DNA of 9,732 nucleotides from CAYWEP01 sp964608945 (GTDB lineage Bacteria; Patescibacteriota; Microgenomatia; Levybacterales; UBA12049), in assembly GCA_964608945.1 (NCBI GenBank), contig CAZSQB010000038.1, positions 1 to 9,732 on the forward strand, in the 5' to 3' direction. Below the pieces are notes generated by a model. It was not told the DNA's origin. It was given only the letters and a program-made list of their open reading frames with translations, and did not search any database. The position numbers were made by a program, and so were the translations under genes. This document shows, in pieces, positions 1 through 6,271 of this stretch (the first letter of the stretch is position 1; the number at the start of each line of letters is the position of its first letter).

Positions 1-801
1 CGAAATATTAGAAGTATCATACGGATTCTTGAGGGAAAATCGCAAAAAATCATGCAGGAGCTTGAGCGGGAAAGAGAAAAAGCGAGTAAGGCGGAGCGCT
101 TTGAAGACGCACAAAAGCTTCAGAAAAAAATGAACGCGTTAAGCATTATTACCCAACCATTTCACAGGCCATTTGAATATGACACAAATCCCAATTTACG
201 AAGCGACATTCGCGAGCAAGAGTTGGCCGCTTTGCAAGAAACGCTAAACACAAGCGGAAGACAATTTCCTGTTCCGTATAAAATAGAGTGCTATGATATC
301 TCCAATATACAAGGTACAAACGCCACAGGCTCAATGGTCGTATTTTTGAATGGTGAGAAAGAGTCGTCACTATACAGGAAGTATAAAATCCGCCGAGAAA
401 ACACGCCGAATGACTTTGCGATGATGGAGGAGGTTCTTCAAAGAAGAATTAAGCATAAAGAATGGGTTTATCCTGACTTAATCATTGTTGATGGTGGAAA
501 AGGGCAAGTATCTTCTGCTCTTAAGGTGCTCGAAAATCATCAAGTTGAAATTCCATTGATAGGATTGGCTAAACGTGAGGAAACGATTATTGTTCCTGTT
601 TTCCCTCACCCCCCCTCGGGGGATCTTCGACCTTCCCTCTCCCATGGGGAGAGGGCTGCAGGGAGAAACTTCATTGAAGTTTCGCTATCTAAGGACTCGC
701 CTGCGTTGCATCTTATTCAACGCATCCGTGACGAAGCGCACCGATTTGCCATTACCTATCATAGGAAACTACGAGGGAAGAATGCGCTTTCTTCAGGCTA
801 A
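1..801 (+). CDS. uvrC: UvrABC excinuclease subunit C, C-terminal part (5' end outside window)
   Basis: This is the nicking subunit of the nucleotide excision repair complex, which cuts DNA on both sides of a lesion marked by UvrA and UvrB. The frame is open from base 1, so the N-terminal GIY-YIG domain lies outside the window. What is visible is a UVR motif (KASKAERFEDAQKLQKKM, codons about 27-44) that in the family contacts UvrB, then the RNase H-like endonuclease domain. Candidate catalytic residues are Asp in YDISNIQG (codon 99), Asp in IVDGGKGQ (codon 164) and His in RDEAHRFA (codon 247). Two oddities are visible. The protein ends about 15 residues after RDEAHRFA, so the usual C-terminal helix-hairpin-helix pair is absent. 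About 22 extra codons, a palindromic element, separate KREETIIVP from FIEVSLSKDSPAL. The stop codon is one base from the convergent solute-binding protein gene. Identity is very secure; activity with the insert is unknown. Confidence 0.96.
   Translation, partial: RNIRSIIRILEGKSQKIMQELEREREKASKAERFEDAQKLQKKMNALSIITQPFHRPFEYDTNPNLRSDIREQELAALQETLNTSGRQFPVPYKIECYDISNIQGTNATGSMVVFLNGEKESSLYRKYKIRRENTPNDFAMMEEVLQRRIKHKEWVYPDLIIVDGGKGQVSSALKVLENHQVEIPLIGLAKREETIIVPVFPHPPSGDLRPSLSHGERAAGRNFIEVSLSKDSPALHLIQRIRDEAHRFAITYHRKLRGKNALSSG
601..667. repeat. In-frame GC-rich palindromic element inside uvrC
   Basis: This C/G-rich block contains a 9-bp inverted repeat, CCCTCTCCC (635-643) and GGGAGAGGG (647-655), around a three-base centre. 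A second small hairpin, CCCCC-TC-GGGGG, lies at 611-622. Outer arms TCCCT (602-606) and AGGGA (660-664) suggest the whole block can fold. It encodes roughly FPHPPSGDLRPSLSHGERAAGR, which has no counterpart between the conserved UvrC strands on either side. The boundaries are approximate; 66 nt (601-666) would be exactly 22 codons. Five of the six frames through it have no stop. It is probably a mobile or formerly mobile small repeat. Confidence 0.75.
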
Positions 802-802
802 A

Positions 803-2167
803 TTAGCTTTTTTCTACTTCATACTCGTACGGAAAAAAGAGGAAGGAGGCGGGGGAGTCGTCGAGGAGATACTTCTGAAAATCCGAATACAACTCTTTTC
901 TTGTTTCAGTATCAGCAACAGTTCTCCCGTCCTCAAGGAGCTTATCAATGCGCAAATTCTTGTAGCGGGTAATGTTTTTTGAAGAATTTGAATGCCATAA
1001 TACATACTGATCAGGGTCTTTTGGTAAATTGAAATCGCCAAGGTATGCCTGAAACTGCGTTGGTATGCTATCTACTTTCTCAATACGAACGACTACACCA
1101 ACTTGTCGCCACGCTTTCGCGATCTCATCGGCAACACCCATATATTTTGATAAGGCTTTCAGGTGAATTGTCGTTCGTGCACTCGCCGATGCATCGCTCG
1201 TTGCAGCATCAATAAGGACTTTTGCGTGCTCAAAATCTTGTTCTCGTTTTGTTACTGCGTCGTTGCTGTGATATTGGGATTGCGGTGGGTAAGGGACATA
1301 TGACCGTTCGCCACTCGCAAATGTTTCTGGGAGTGCGTATGTGAGGCCATTTCGAATTTTCTTATCCGATAAGACCTGATCATGATTGTTAAAAAAGATC
1401 GTTACTAGCTTTGTATAGTCGGTTTTCCTCAAAACACGCGTTTTTGGGTATGAAGCAAATGAAATCTTTCGAAATGTCGTATCAATGAGTCCTACTGCGC
1501 GATTTATCTCCCCAAGAGCAAACGCTACTTTCAGCGCTTCTTCGGTTGGATAAAAAATATATCGCTCAGTTTTAAATCTGTTTTTTGTTGAGACCAGTGT
1601 GAGTGATTTAATAAAGTCACCATTTAATTCAAGGTTCTGGATTTTATACTCACCTATTCCGGTCAATCCGCCTCTATACAATGGGCGCGATACCGTAACG
1701 AGAAAAGGCGAGTACGGGTCCTTCAAGATGTAGACAATAGTTTGCTGGTCGGGTTTATTTGTTGTTACGTCCGAAAAATCATAATTGACTGTATTAGCAG
1801 TCAATTTTCTTCCATCGCTGAAGCGCAGTGTTTTTTTGAGGTAGAACGTGTACTTTTTCCCATTGTCTTCAATTTTCCAAGACGTTGCAGCTCCTCGGAT
1901 AACAGAGCCATCAATTGCTAGCTGCGTTAGGCCAAAAGAGATTTTTTTTTCAATAGCAACTGGTAAAACATCGGTTGTATATGCGCCGACCGCGCCGACA
2001 ACGATTTTTTTTTCAATCGGCAGGAGGTGTACCAAGAGACGAGATGTTGAAAGGAGCAGAAAAAATATACCTAACCCCACGATAAATGAAAGGATGATAA
2101 CTTTCCCCCAGCGCTTCATGTAGGCTTTGATAATCCAAAAAAGCAATCGTTTACGAAATACCAGCAT
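803..2167 (-). CDS. Membrane-anchored ABC-type solute-binding protein, family 5 (SBP_bac_5)
   Basis: This 454-residue protein resembles extracellular solute-binding proteins of the peptide/nickel family, which present oligopeptides or other ligands to an ABC importer. The N-terminus is basic, then a single hydrophobic segment at about residues 22-46 should anchor it with the rest outside. No lipobox cysteine is seen. The family signature is visible at about residues 90-135 (ATSWKIEDNGKKYTFYLKKT, then RFSDGRKLTANTVNYDF, matching the usual W-DGK-YTF-L-F-DG-T-A-V pattern). It is somewhat short for the family (often about 500-550 aa). It is the last gene of the leftward operon, three bases after secG. 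No strong Shine-Dalgarno is visible; AAGGT lies directly against the start. Met17 is an alternative start, but the longer basic N-terminus is preferred. The coding strand carries two A9 runs near the 5' end. No permease or ATPase gene is in view, so ligand and partner are unknown. Confidence 0.85.
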   Translation of the reverse strand: MLVFRKRLLFWIIKAYMKRWGKVIILSFIVGLGIFFLLLSTSRLLVHLLPIEKKIVVGAVGAYTTDVLPVAIEKKISFGLTQLAIDGSVIRGAATSWKIEDNGKKYTFYLKKTLRFSDGRKLTANTVNYDFSDVTTNKPDQQTIVYILKDPYSPFLVTVSRPLYRGGLTGIGEYKIQNLELNGDFIKSLTLVSTKNRFKTERYIFYPTEEALKVAFALGEINRAVGLIDTTFRKISFASYPKTRVLRKTDYTKLVTIFFNNHDQVLSDKKIRNGLTYALPETFASGERSYVPYPPQSQYHSNDAVTKREQDFEHAKVLIDAATSDASASARTTIHLKALSKYMGVADEIAKAWRQVGVVVRIEKVDSIPTQFQAYLGDFNLPKDPDQYVLWHSNSSKNITRYKNLRIDKLLEDGRTVADTETRKELYSDFQKYLLDDSPASFLFFPYEYEVEKS

Positions 2168-2170
2168 ACC

Positions 2171-2386
2171 TTACTGTTGAGGAAAAAGGAGAGCAATTGA
2201 TAAGATCGAGAGAAGGAGCGCGAGAACAACTGTTGCAGCGATAAGAAACTTTTCAACGTTTTGTCGACTTCGATACATTTCTCCTCCTCCGCCAAAAACC
2301 GGTGACAGACCTCCACCCTGCGCCTGGAGTAAAATAGCCCCGACTAAAAGCGCTGCGACGATAATTTGAAGGATATACAGCATCAT
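2171..2386 (-). CDS. secG: Preprotein translocase subunit SecG
   Basis: SecG is a small subunit of the SecYEG channel that exports unfolded proteins across the cytoplasmic membrane. The 71-residue product has the expected two membrane helices (about residues 3-21 and 46-68). Between them is the conserved cytoplasmic loop LLQAQGGGLSPVFGGGGE followed by YRSRQNVEKFL. The length is typical. The first two codons are both ATG (2386 and 2383), so the start could be one residue later; neither has a clear Shine-Dalgarno. It sits third in the leftward operon, 13 nt after yvcK and 3 nt before the solute-binding protein gene, whose product needs Sec export. Confidence 0.95.
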   Translation of the reverse strand: MMLYILQIIVAALLVGAILLQAQGGGLSPVFGGGGEMYRSRQNVEKFLIAATVVLALLLSILSIALLFPQQ

Positions 2387-2399
2387 AAACTTTAGCTAC

Positions 2400-3353
2400 T
2401 CATTCTAGCATTTTCTCTATGACTGATGCAAGTTTGGCAGAGTCATGATAGAGGGGAAAGGATTCGTTAACAAGGTCCGAAACCACATATTTAACCGGTG
2501 AGTCTGAGTTCATTCCCTTTGATAGTGCAACGTAGGTATACTTGAATTGGCTCGGAATCGGTACGGAAAAATTGTTATTCACGACAACTTTTTCAAAGGG
2601 GAATGTTCCAAGGTGTTTTTCAATTGCGTGTGTAAAATCTGACACAGCATATCCTTTTGTTTCAAATGGCTTATTTGCGACGTTCACGACAAAAATCTTT
2701 GGGACTTTTGCAGAAAGTACAAAAGATTTTATCTGTGGAATAATAAGGACCGGAAGGATAGTTGTGTACAAATCGCCTGGACCTGCGATAATACAGTCTG
2801 CTTCGTTAAGCGCTGTCATAACATCCTCGGGAACGTCTGGGTTCTCAGGGTGAATAAACACCCTGTCAAGTACTCGTTGTCCATTATATTTCCCCAAATC
2901 AATACTTTCCTCTGTTTTTACCTCCACGCCATCCGCAGTGTGAGCTGAGAGCGTTACATTTTCTGTTGTCGCCGGAAGTACAGTACCGGTGCTTTGGAAT
3001 AGTTCTTCAAGTAATCGTACCCCAGCCTTAATACTTCCTGTCGTTTTCCAGGCGGCAACGAGCATGAGATTGCCGAGTTTGTGACCTGACAATGAATCGT
3101 CTTTCCCATATCGGTCTCCAGGAAATCGGTACGTCAGTAACCGGGAAAACGCTTTGTCTTTTTGAGAGAGTGCTGCCATGCAAGAGATAATATCTCCAGA
3201 TGGGGGGACATCATACAGTCGTCTCAGCCGTCCGGCAGAACCCCCATCATCAGCAGTCGATACGACAATTGTTAATTGCTTGGAATATGCTTTTAATCCC
3301 TTAACAAGGTTGACAGTGCCAATCCCACCGCCAAGACAAACTATTTTTTTCAT
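2400..3353 (-). CDS. yvcK: YvcK/CofD-like protein (gluconeogenesis factor family, GlmR)
   Basis: The 317-residue protein belongs to the CofD-like YvcK family. In Bacillus and relatives, members bind UDP-GlcNAc, support growth on gluconeogenic carbon sources, and influence cell shape and peptidoglycan precursor supply. Family motifs appear in order: GGGIGTVNLVKGLK at the N-terminus, STADDGGSAGRLR (about 33-45), PPSGDI, GHKLGNLMLVA (about 90-100), AGPGDLYTTILPVL (about 191-204), and VVNVANKPFETKGY (about 223-236). Length is normal and no key motif is missing. The start codon overlaps the stop of the upstream holin-like gene in an ATGA junction (3350-3353), which points to translational coupling. 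A catalytic role like CofD phosphotransferase is unlikely from family knowledge. Confidence 0.93.
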   Translation of the reverse strand: MKKIVCLGGGIGTVNLVKGLKAYSKQLTIVVSTADDGGSAGRLRRLYDVPPSGDIISCMAALSQKDKAFSRLLTYRFPGDRYGKDDSLSGHKLGNLMLVAAWKTTGSIKAGVRLLEELFQSTGTVLPATTENVTLSAHTADGVEVKTEESIDLGKYNGQRVLDRVFIHPENPDVPEDVMTALNEADCIIAGPGDLYTTILPVLIIPQIKSFVLSAKVPKIFVVNVANKPFETKGYAVSDFTHAIEKHLGTFPFEKVVVNNNFSVPIPSQFKYTYVALSKGMNSDSPVKYVVSDLVNESFPLYHDSAKLASVIEKMLE

Positions 3354-3754
3354 TTATTGCTCAGCCAGGTAATACATCCAATAATAACAGAAAGAACTGC
3401 AGCTGCCAGAATATATGCAAAAAACACATTCAGCGACACTTTAGGTATATGAAATCCTGCAAACGTTATGCCCTCAAATATAAAGGCTTTCACGCTAATA
3501 TTTGGCACCAATACAGTGAGGAGATATAAAATAACGACATTTGTCAGCGCGGAGAAAAGCCCTAACGTAAGAATGTTGAGAGGAAGGCTGATTAGATTGA
3601 CGACTGGTTTTATAATTAAAAGCATAATTGTTAGGACAAATCCGCCAATCAGAAATGTAGGTAATCCCCCTACAATACTTACCCCGGATACGATAAAGGG
3701 CAGAATAAAGAGTGCGAACGCATAAAAGGCAGTATTGCGCAGCAGCCATTTCAT
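3350..3754 (-). CDS. Four-helix membrane protein, YvlD / phage holin family 4 superfamily
   Basis: This 134-residue hydrophobic protein has about four predicted membrane helices (residues about 8-28, 31-53, 60-83 and 107-130). The family signature KPVVNLISLPLNILTLGLF (about 49-67) is typical of the YvlD group annotated as phage_holin_4_2 (DUF360). Despite the name, chromosomal members are not shown to be phage lysis proteins, and no phage genes are nearby. Its precise function is unknown; some relatives are linked to envelope stress. It is the first gene of the leftward operon and overlaps yvcK by four bases. No clear Shine-Dalgarno precedes ATG 3754, but a promoter lies 17 bases upstream of the start. 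Confidence 0.88.
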   Translation of the reverse strand: MKWLLRNTAFYAFALFILPFIVSGVSIVGGLPTFLIGGFVLTIMLLIIKPVVNLISLPLNILTLGLFSALTNVVILYLLTVLVPNISVKAFIFEGITFAGFHIPKVSLNVFFAYILAAAVLSVIIGCITWLSNK

Positions 3755-3770
3755 ACACGAGAGTAGGAGT

Positions 3771-3800
3771 ATTGTATCAGAGCAGGACGAAAAGTATCAA
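3771..3800 (-). promoter_or_regulatory. Predicted sigma70-type promoter of the YvlD-yvcK-secG-SBP operon
   Basis: Read on the minus strand there is TTGATA (3800-3795, 5 of 6 to consensus), an 18-base spacer, and TACAAT (3776-3771, 5 of 6). The start of transcription would fall around 3764, leaving a leader of roughly 10 nt before ATG 3754. The -35 hexamer is part of a 9-bp tandem repeat unit. Found by eye only. Confidence 0.6.
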
Positions 3801-3828
3801 GGGCATCAGAGGTATCAAAAGTATCAAA
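3793..3828. repeat. Four tandem 9-bp repeats in the divergent intergenic region
   Basis: Four head-to-tail 9-mers occupy this stretch: AGTATCAAG, GGCATCAGA, GGTATCAAA and AGTATCAAA. On the minus strand the unit reads YTTGATACY, with the second unit most diverged (GATGC instead of GATAC). A fifth related copy, TGTATCAGA, lies at 3773-3781, out of register, and overlaps the -10 of the leftward promoter. The array lies in the 137-nt region between the two divergent genes and is not part of either preferred CDS. It could be a minisatellite or a set of binding sites. Confidence 0.75.
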
Positions 3829-3840
3829 GGGAGAACAGGG

Positions 3841-3869
3841 TTGCAATCGATACGGAATCGCAGTATTAT
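3841..3869 (+). promoter_or_regulatory. Predicted promoter of the DUF2130-rnhB unit
   Basis: TTGCAA (3841-3846, 4 of 6 to consensus), a 17-base spacer and TATTAT (3864-3869, 5 of 6) point rightward. Transcription would start near 3876, giving a leader of about 16 nt before ATG 3892. This supports the downstream start over the longer in-frame reading that begins at 3712. Confidence 0.5.
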
Positions 3870-3891
3870 TTGTATCCAGCAGAGCCGAATT

Positions 3892-5085
3892 ATGAATACT
3901 ATCATTTGCCCAAATTGTAAAAAGCCCGTTGAGATCTCAAGCGCTATTTCCGAGCAAATAGAGCAAGAAGTTATTGAACGTGAACATGAAAAGCATCAAC
4001 TAGAACTTGATGCGGCGAGGAAGAAAGCTACTGATGAGTCCGCGAAAAAGATACAAGAACAATTTGAGCTCCAACTAAAGCACGCTGAAGAGGAAAATGA
4101 AGCCGCTGCAAAAAGAAATAAAGATCTTATCGAGCAAATAACACAACTTACAAAAGATATGCGCGAATTGCGTAGGGAAAAAGAAGAAGTCAAGCTCACC
4201 ATGGAAAAGCAATTGGCTGTGGAGGAGGAAAAAATACGCCAAGAAGCACAGAAAAAAGCTGAAGAGGAGCAACACACCAAAATCGCGGAGAAAGACAAAA
4301 AGCTTACTGACGCGTTGAAAGAAATAGAAGAAATGCGTAGGAAACTGCAGCAAGGAAGCCAGCAGACGCAAGGAGAAGCATTTGAGCTGGAGTTTGAAAC
4401 TCTACTGCACCAAGAGTTCCCAAATGACAAAGTTTCACCTGTGGGCAAAGGAATTCGTGGAGGAGACATTGTTCAGGAAGTGTGGGATAGTAAAGGAAAT
4501 TACAACGGGAAAATCCTCTGGGAGCTAAAGAATACCAAAACGTGGTCAGAAGGGTGGGTCGATAAGCTAAAGTCAGATAAACGCGCGATACATGCGGAAG
4601 AGGCAGTCATCATATCGGAAATACTACCGCCAAATATGAGAACTGCAGGCTATCGGAACGGCGTATGGGTTACGAAACGGGAATTTGTTATCACTCTTGC
4701 GGCAACCCTTAGGGCCAAGCTCATTGAGATGTACTATGTCAAACAATCCGTCCAAGCAAAAGACGGAAAAATGGAGTTGATGTATACCTACCTTTCGGGA
4801 ACGGAGTTCAAGCACCGCGTTGAAGCAATCGTCGAAGCGTTCACAAACATGCAAGCAGAAACAGAAAAGGAGAAACGGTATTTTATGAATAAGTGGGCGA
4901 GGGATGAGAAAAACGTCAGAATGGTTATTGATAATACCTACGGTATGCACGGGGATCTCAAGGCAATAATAGGAAAAATGTTACCGCAGATTAAAGGCCT
5001 TGATGCAATCGATTATGATATAAAGGATGCGCAGCTGCAACTTTCGGAAGGAGAGAAGTCAAATGGAAAGGCCGACGTTTCATGA
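3892..5085 (+). CDS. DUF2130 coiled-coil protein with PD-(D/E)xK-like nuclease pattern
   Basis: This 397-residue protein matches the DUF2130 family, whose function is not established. It begins with MNTIICPNCKKPVEI, a half zinc ribbon with only one CxxC pair. A long charged coiled coil rich in Lys, Glu and Gln follows (about residues 20-155). Next is a globular domain with GEAFELEFETLL (162-172), GIRGGDI (187-193) and ILWELKNTK (208-216). The set E162, D192, E211-x-K213 resembles the PD-(D/E)xK nuclease core and gives an overall plan like RmuC. That reading is inference. The start at 3892 is chosen because the family begins with the CPxC motif, and because a longer reading from 3712 would run antisense through the holin-like gene start and translate the 9-bp repeats. 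There is no good Shine-Dalgarno. Its 3' end overlaps rnhB by 23 nt. Confidence 0.88.
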   Translation: MNTIICPNCKKPVEISSAISEQIEQEVIEREHEKHQLELDAARKKATDESAKKIQEQFELQLKHAEEENEAAAKRNKDLIEQITQLTKDMRELRREKEEVKLTMEKQLAVEEEKIRQEAQKKAEEEQHTKIAEKDKKLTDALKEIEEMRRKLQQGSQQTQGEAFELEFETLLHQEFPNDKVSPVGKGIRGGDIVQEVWDSKGNYNGKILWELKNTKTWSEGWVDKLKSDKRAIHAEEAVIISEILPPNMRTAGYRNGVWVTKREFVITLAATLRAKLIEMYYVKQSVQAKDGKMELMYTYLSGTEFKHRVEAIVEAFTNMQAETEKEKRYFMNKWARDEKNVRMVIDNTYGMHGDLKAIIGKMLPQIKGLDAIDYDIKDAQLQLSEGEKSNGKADVS

Positions 5086-5746
5086 AGAACTGCAACTATG
5101 GCGACAGGGATACAAGGCTGTAGTCGGGCTTGATGAAGTCGGACGAGGCGCATTTGCCGGGCCACTTGTCGCAGCGGGTGTTATGTTTCCTGCGTTTTTC
5201 TCAGAGACGCTTCCTGATAAAGACGCAGTGCTTCTCTTAGCAAGCATTAGAGACTCAAAACAGCTAACGGCACTGACACGAAACAGGCTTGCTATCCTTA
5301 TTAAGGAGTACGCGTTTTGCTCAAGCGTTGTTGAGATATCTGTCTCATCCATCAACCGATTTGGTGTTGGAAAAGCAAATAGGATGGCGTTTCGCCTTGT
5401 CCTAAACAGCCTTTATAGAAAACTGCAAGAAAAAGGCAAAAATCTCTTCGTTCTTATTGATGGTTTTCATGTGTCGTACCTGAAGGGCGGGCGGAAGCAG
5501 CAAAAAGCAATAGTGAAAGGTGATCAGAAAAGTATATCTATTGCCGCAGCTTCAATTCTTGCCAAAGTCTATCGCGATATGCTCATGGACCATGTCCCGC
5601 CAAGGTATAAAAAGTATAAATTCTCGCATCACAAAGGGTATGGAACTGCAGAACATAGGAAACTTATTAGGCGGTATGGACTTTCTCGGTTGCATCGCAC
5701 CTCATTTAACCTTGGTAGGTTTGCCGCGCCCCTTGACAAAGCTTAA
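5063..5746 (+). CDS. rnhB: Ribonuclease HII
   Basis: RNase HII cuts the RNA strand of RNA-DNA hybrids and nicks beside single ribonucleotides misincorporated in DNA, starting ribonucleotide excision repair. The 227-residue product has the full active-site set: Asp24-Glu25 in GLDEVGRG, Asp133 in LIDGF, and Asp172 in ILAKVYRD. Other family motifs are IRDSKQLT, VKGDQKSISIAAASILAKV, and the C-terminal HHKGYGTAEHR. ATG 5063 is chosen because AAGGAG (5048-5053) lies 9 nt upstream and the family starts shortly before DEVGRG; an upstream in-frame ATG at 5027 is less likely. The gene overlaps the end of the DUF2130 gene in another frame, suggesting co-transcription and coupled translation. Confidence 0.96.
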   Translation: MERPTFHEELQLWRQGYKAVVGLDEVGRGAFAGPLVAAGVMFPAFFSETLPDKDAVLLLASIRDSKQLTALTRNRLAILIKEYAFCSSVVEISVSSINRFGVGKANRMAFRLVLNSLYRKLQEKGKNLFVLIDGFHVSYLKGGRKQQKAIVKGDQKSISIAAASILAKVYRDMLMDHVPPRYKKYKFSHHKGYGTAEHRKLIRRYGLSRLHRTSFNLGRFAAPLDKA

Positions 5747-5764
5747 AATAAGTTGAATGATAAT
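5733..5764 (+). promoter_or_regulatory. Possible weak promoter before the small membrane protein gene
   Basis: A perfect TTGACA (5733-5738), inside the last codons of rnhB, is followed by GATAAT (5759-5764). The 20-base spacer is longer than optimal, so this is a tentative call. No terminator hairpin is visible between rnhB and the next gene, so readthrough from rnhB is equally possible. Confidence 0.3.
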
Positions 5765-5803
5765 AGAAGCTCTGCAATTTGTAATTTGAAAAAACAAAGG
5801 GAG

Positions 5804-5812
5804 AGGAGGTGA
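5804..5812 (+). promoter_or_regulatory. Strong Shine-Dalgarno AGGAGGTGA
   Basis: This nine-base match to the 16S rRNA 3' end sits 6 nt before ATG 5819. Most other starts in the window have no clear Shine-Dalgarno, so this gene may be translated at an unusually high level. It also fixes the start codon. Confidence 0.85.
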
Positions 5813-5818
5813 GAATAG

Positions 5819-6211
5819 ATGGATTTTAAGAATGTTTTGACACCGCGTGGATTTCTTTCTCTCGGTGGCGTTGTTTTAGTGCTCGTTGGCGTGCTTGGAT
5901 ATGTTGGGATTATCGGCCCGACACCTGACCAAAGTCTTTTCGGCACATTTTGGTGGTTTGATAATGCCGAGAATTTTGCGCATACTGTTTTGGGGGTTGT
6001 CGCCTTACTCGCCGTCTATATGGTTAAAGACGCGGGTATACATAAATTCTTGGCCTTAGCGGTTGGCGCGCTCGCATTAGTCGTTGGATTGTATAATCTC
6101 ATGGGTGAGGTGATGGTTTTGGGCGCAAATCTTGAGAGTCCGGCCGATACTGTTTTGCATTTGGTTGTTGGCGTATGGGGACTTTGGGCTGGGCTTAAAG
6201 GAAAAGCATAG
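5819..6211 (+). CDS. Small four-helix membrane protein (DUF4383-like)
   Basis: I do not recognise a characterised function. The 130-residue product is strongly hydrophobic, with helices at about residues 11-32, 52-69, 76-98 and 109-127. Two related motifs, NAENFAHTVLGVVALL (about 50-65) and ADTVLHLVVGVWGLWAGL (about 110-127), each place a His a few residues before a Gly in a helix. This hints at an internal duplication and possibly a ligand or cofactor site; it looks like DUF4383-type proteins, though that assignment is by resemblance. Translation should be efficient given the perfect Shine-Dalgarno. The gene stands alone between rnhB and a strong terminator. Confidence 0.72.
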   Translation: MDFKNVLTPRGFLSLGGVVLVLVGVLGYVGIIGPTPDQSLFGTFWWFDNAENFAHTVLGVVALLAVYMVKDAGIHKFLALAVGALALVVGLYNLMGEVMVLGANLESPADTVLHLVVGVWGLWAGLKGKA

Positions 6212-6233
6212 ATGTTGTCCTTATTCTACTGAT

Positions 6234-6271
6234 AAGCCGTACGATTGGTTATCCAGTCATGTACGGCTTTT
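6234..6271 (+). terminator. Rho-independent terminator
   Basis: AAGCCGTAC (6234-6242) pairs with GTACGGCTT (6261-6269). The stem continues inward as GATTGG (6243-6248) against CCAGTC (6253-6258) with one G-T pair, a two-base bulge on the right arm and a TTAT loop. A run of four T ends it at 6271. It closes the unit ending with the small membrane protein gene, 22 nt after its stop codon. The T tract is short, but the stem is long and strong. Confidence 0.85.

Noticed and set aside
601..667. CRISPR-like repeat or transposon end
   Set aside because: Only one copy is visible, without spacers, transposase or convincing target duplication; a small palindromic element fits better.
575..982. Plus-strand reading frame spanning the uvrC 3' end and the convergent gene
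   Set aside because: It crosses two well-supported genes in other frames and stays open partly because the palindromic element lacks stops in that frame.
3350..3754. Phage holin and hence a prophage remnant
   Set aside because: The holin family 4 name covers the chromosomal YvlD group. No other phage gene is present, and the gene is embedded in an operon with yvcK and secG.
3712..3891. Long N-terminal extension of the DUF2130 reading frame, starting at 3712
   Set aside because: It would run antisense through the start of the holin-like gene, translate the 9-bp repeat array, and place the family's CPNC start motif 60 residues in. The promoter at 3841-3869 also lies inside it.
3735..3920. Small reading frame with a KYQ-rich repeat
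   Set aside because: The repetition comes from the 9-bp DNA tandem repeat, which is a whole number of codons. There is no Shine-Dalgarno, and it overlaps the DUF2130 start.
3996..4469. Minus-strand reading frame of 157 codons rich in Ser, Phe and Cys
   Set aside because: It is the antisense of the Lys/Glu-rich coiled coil of the DUF2130 gene, where biased codons keep the opposite strand open.
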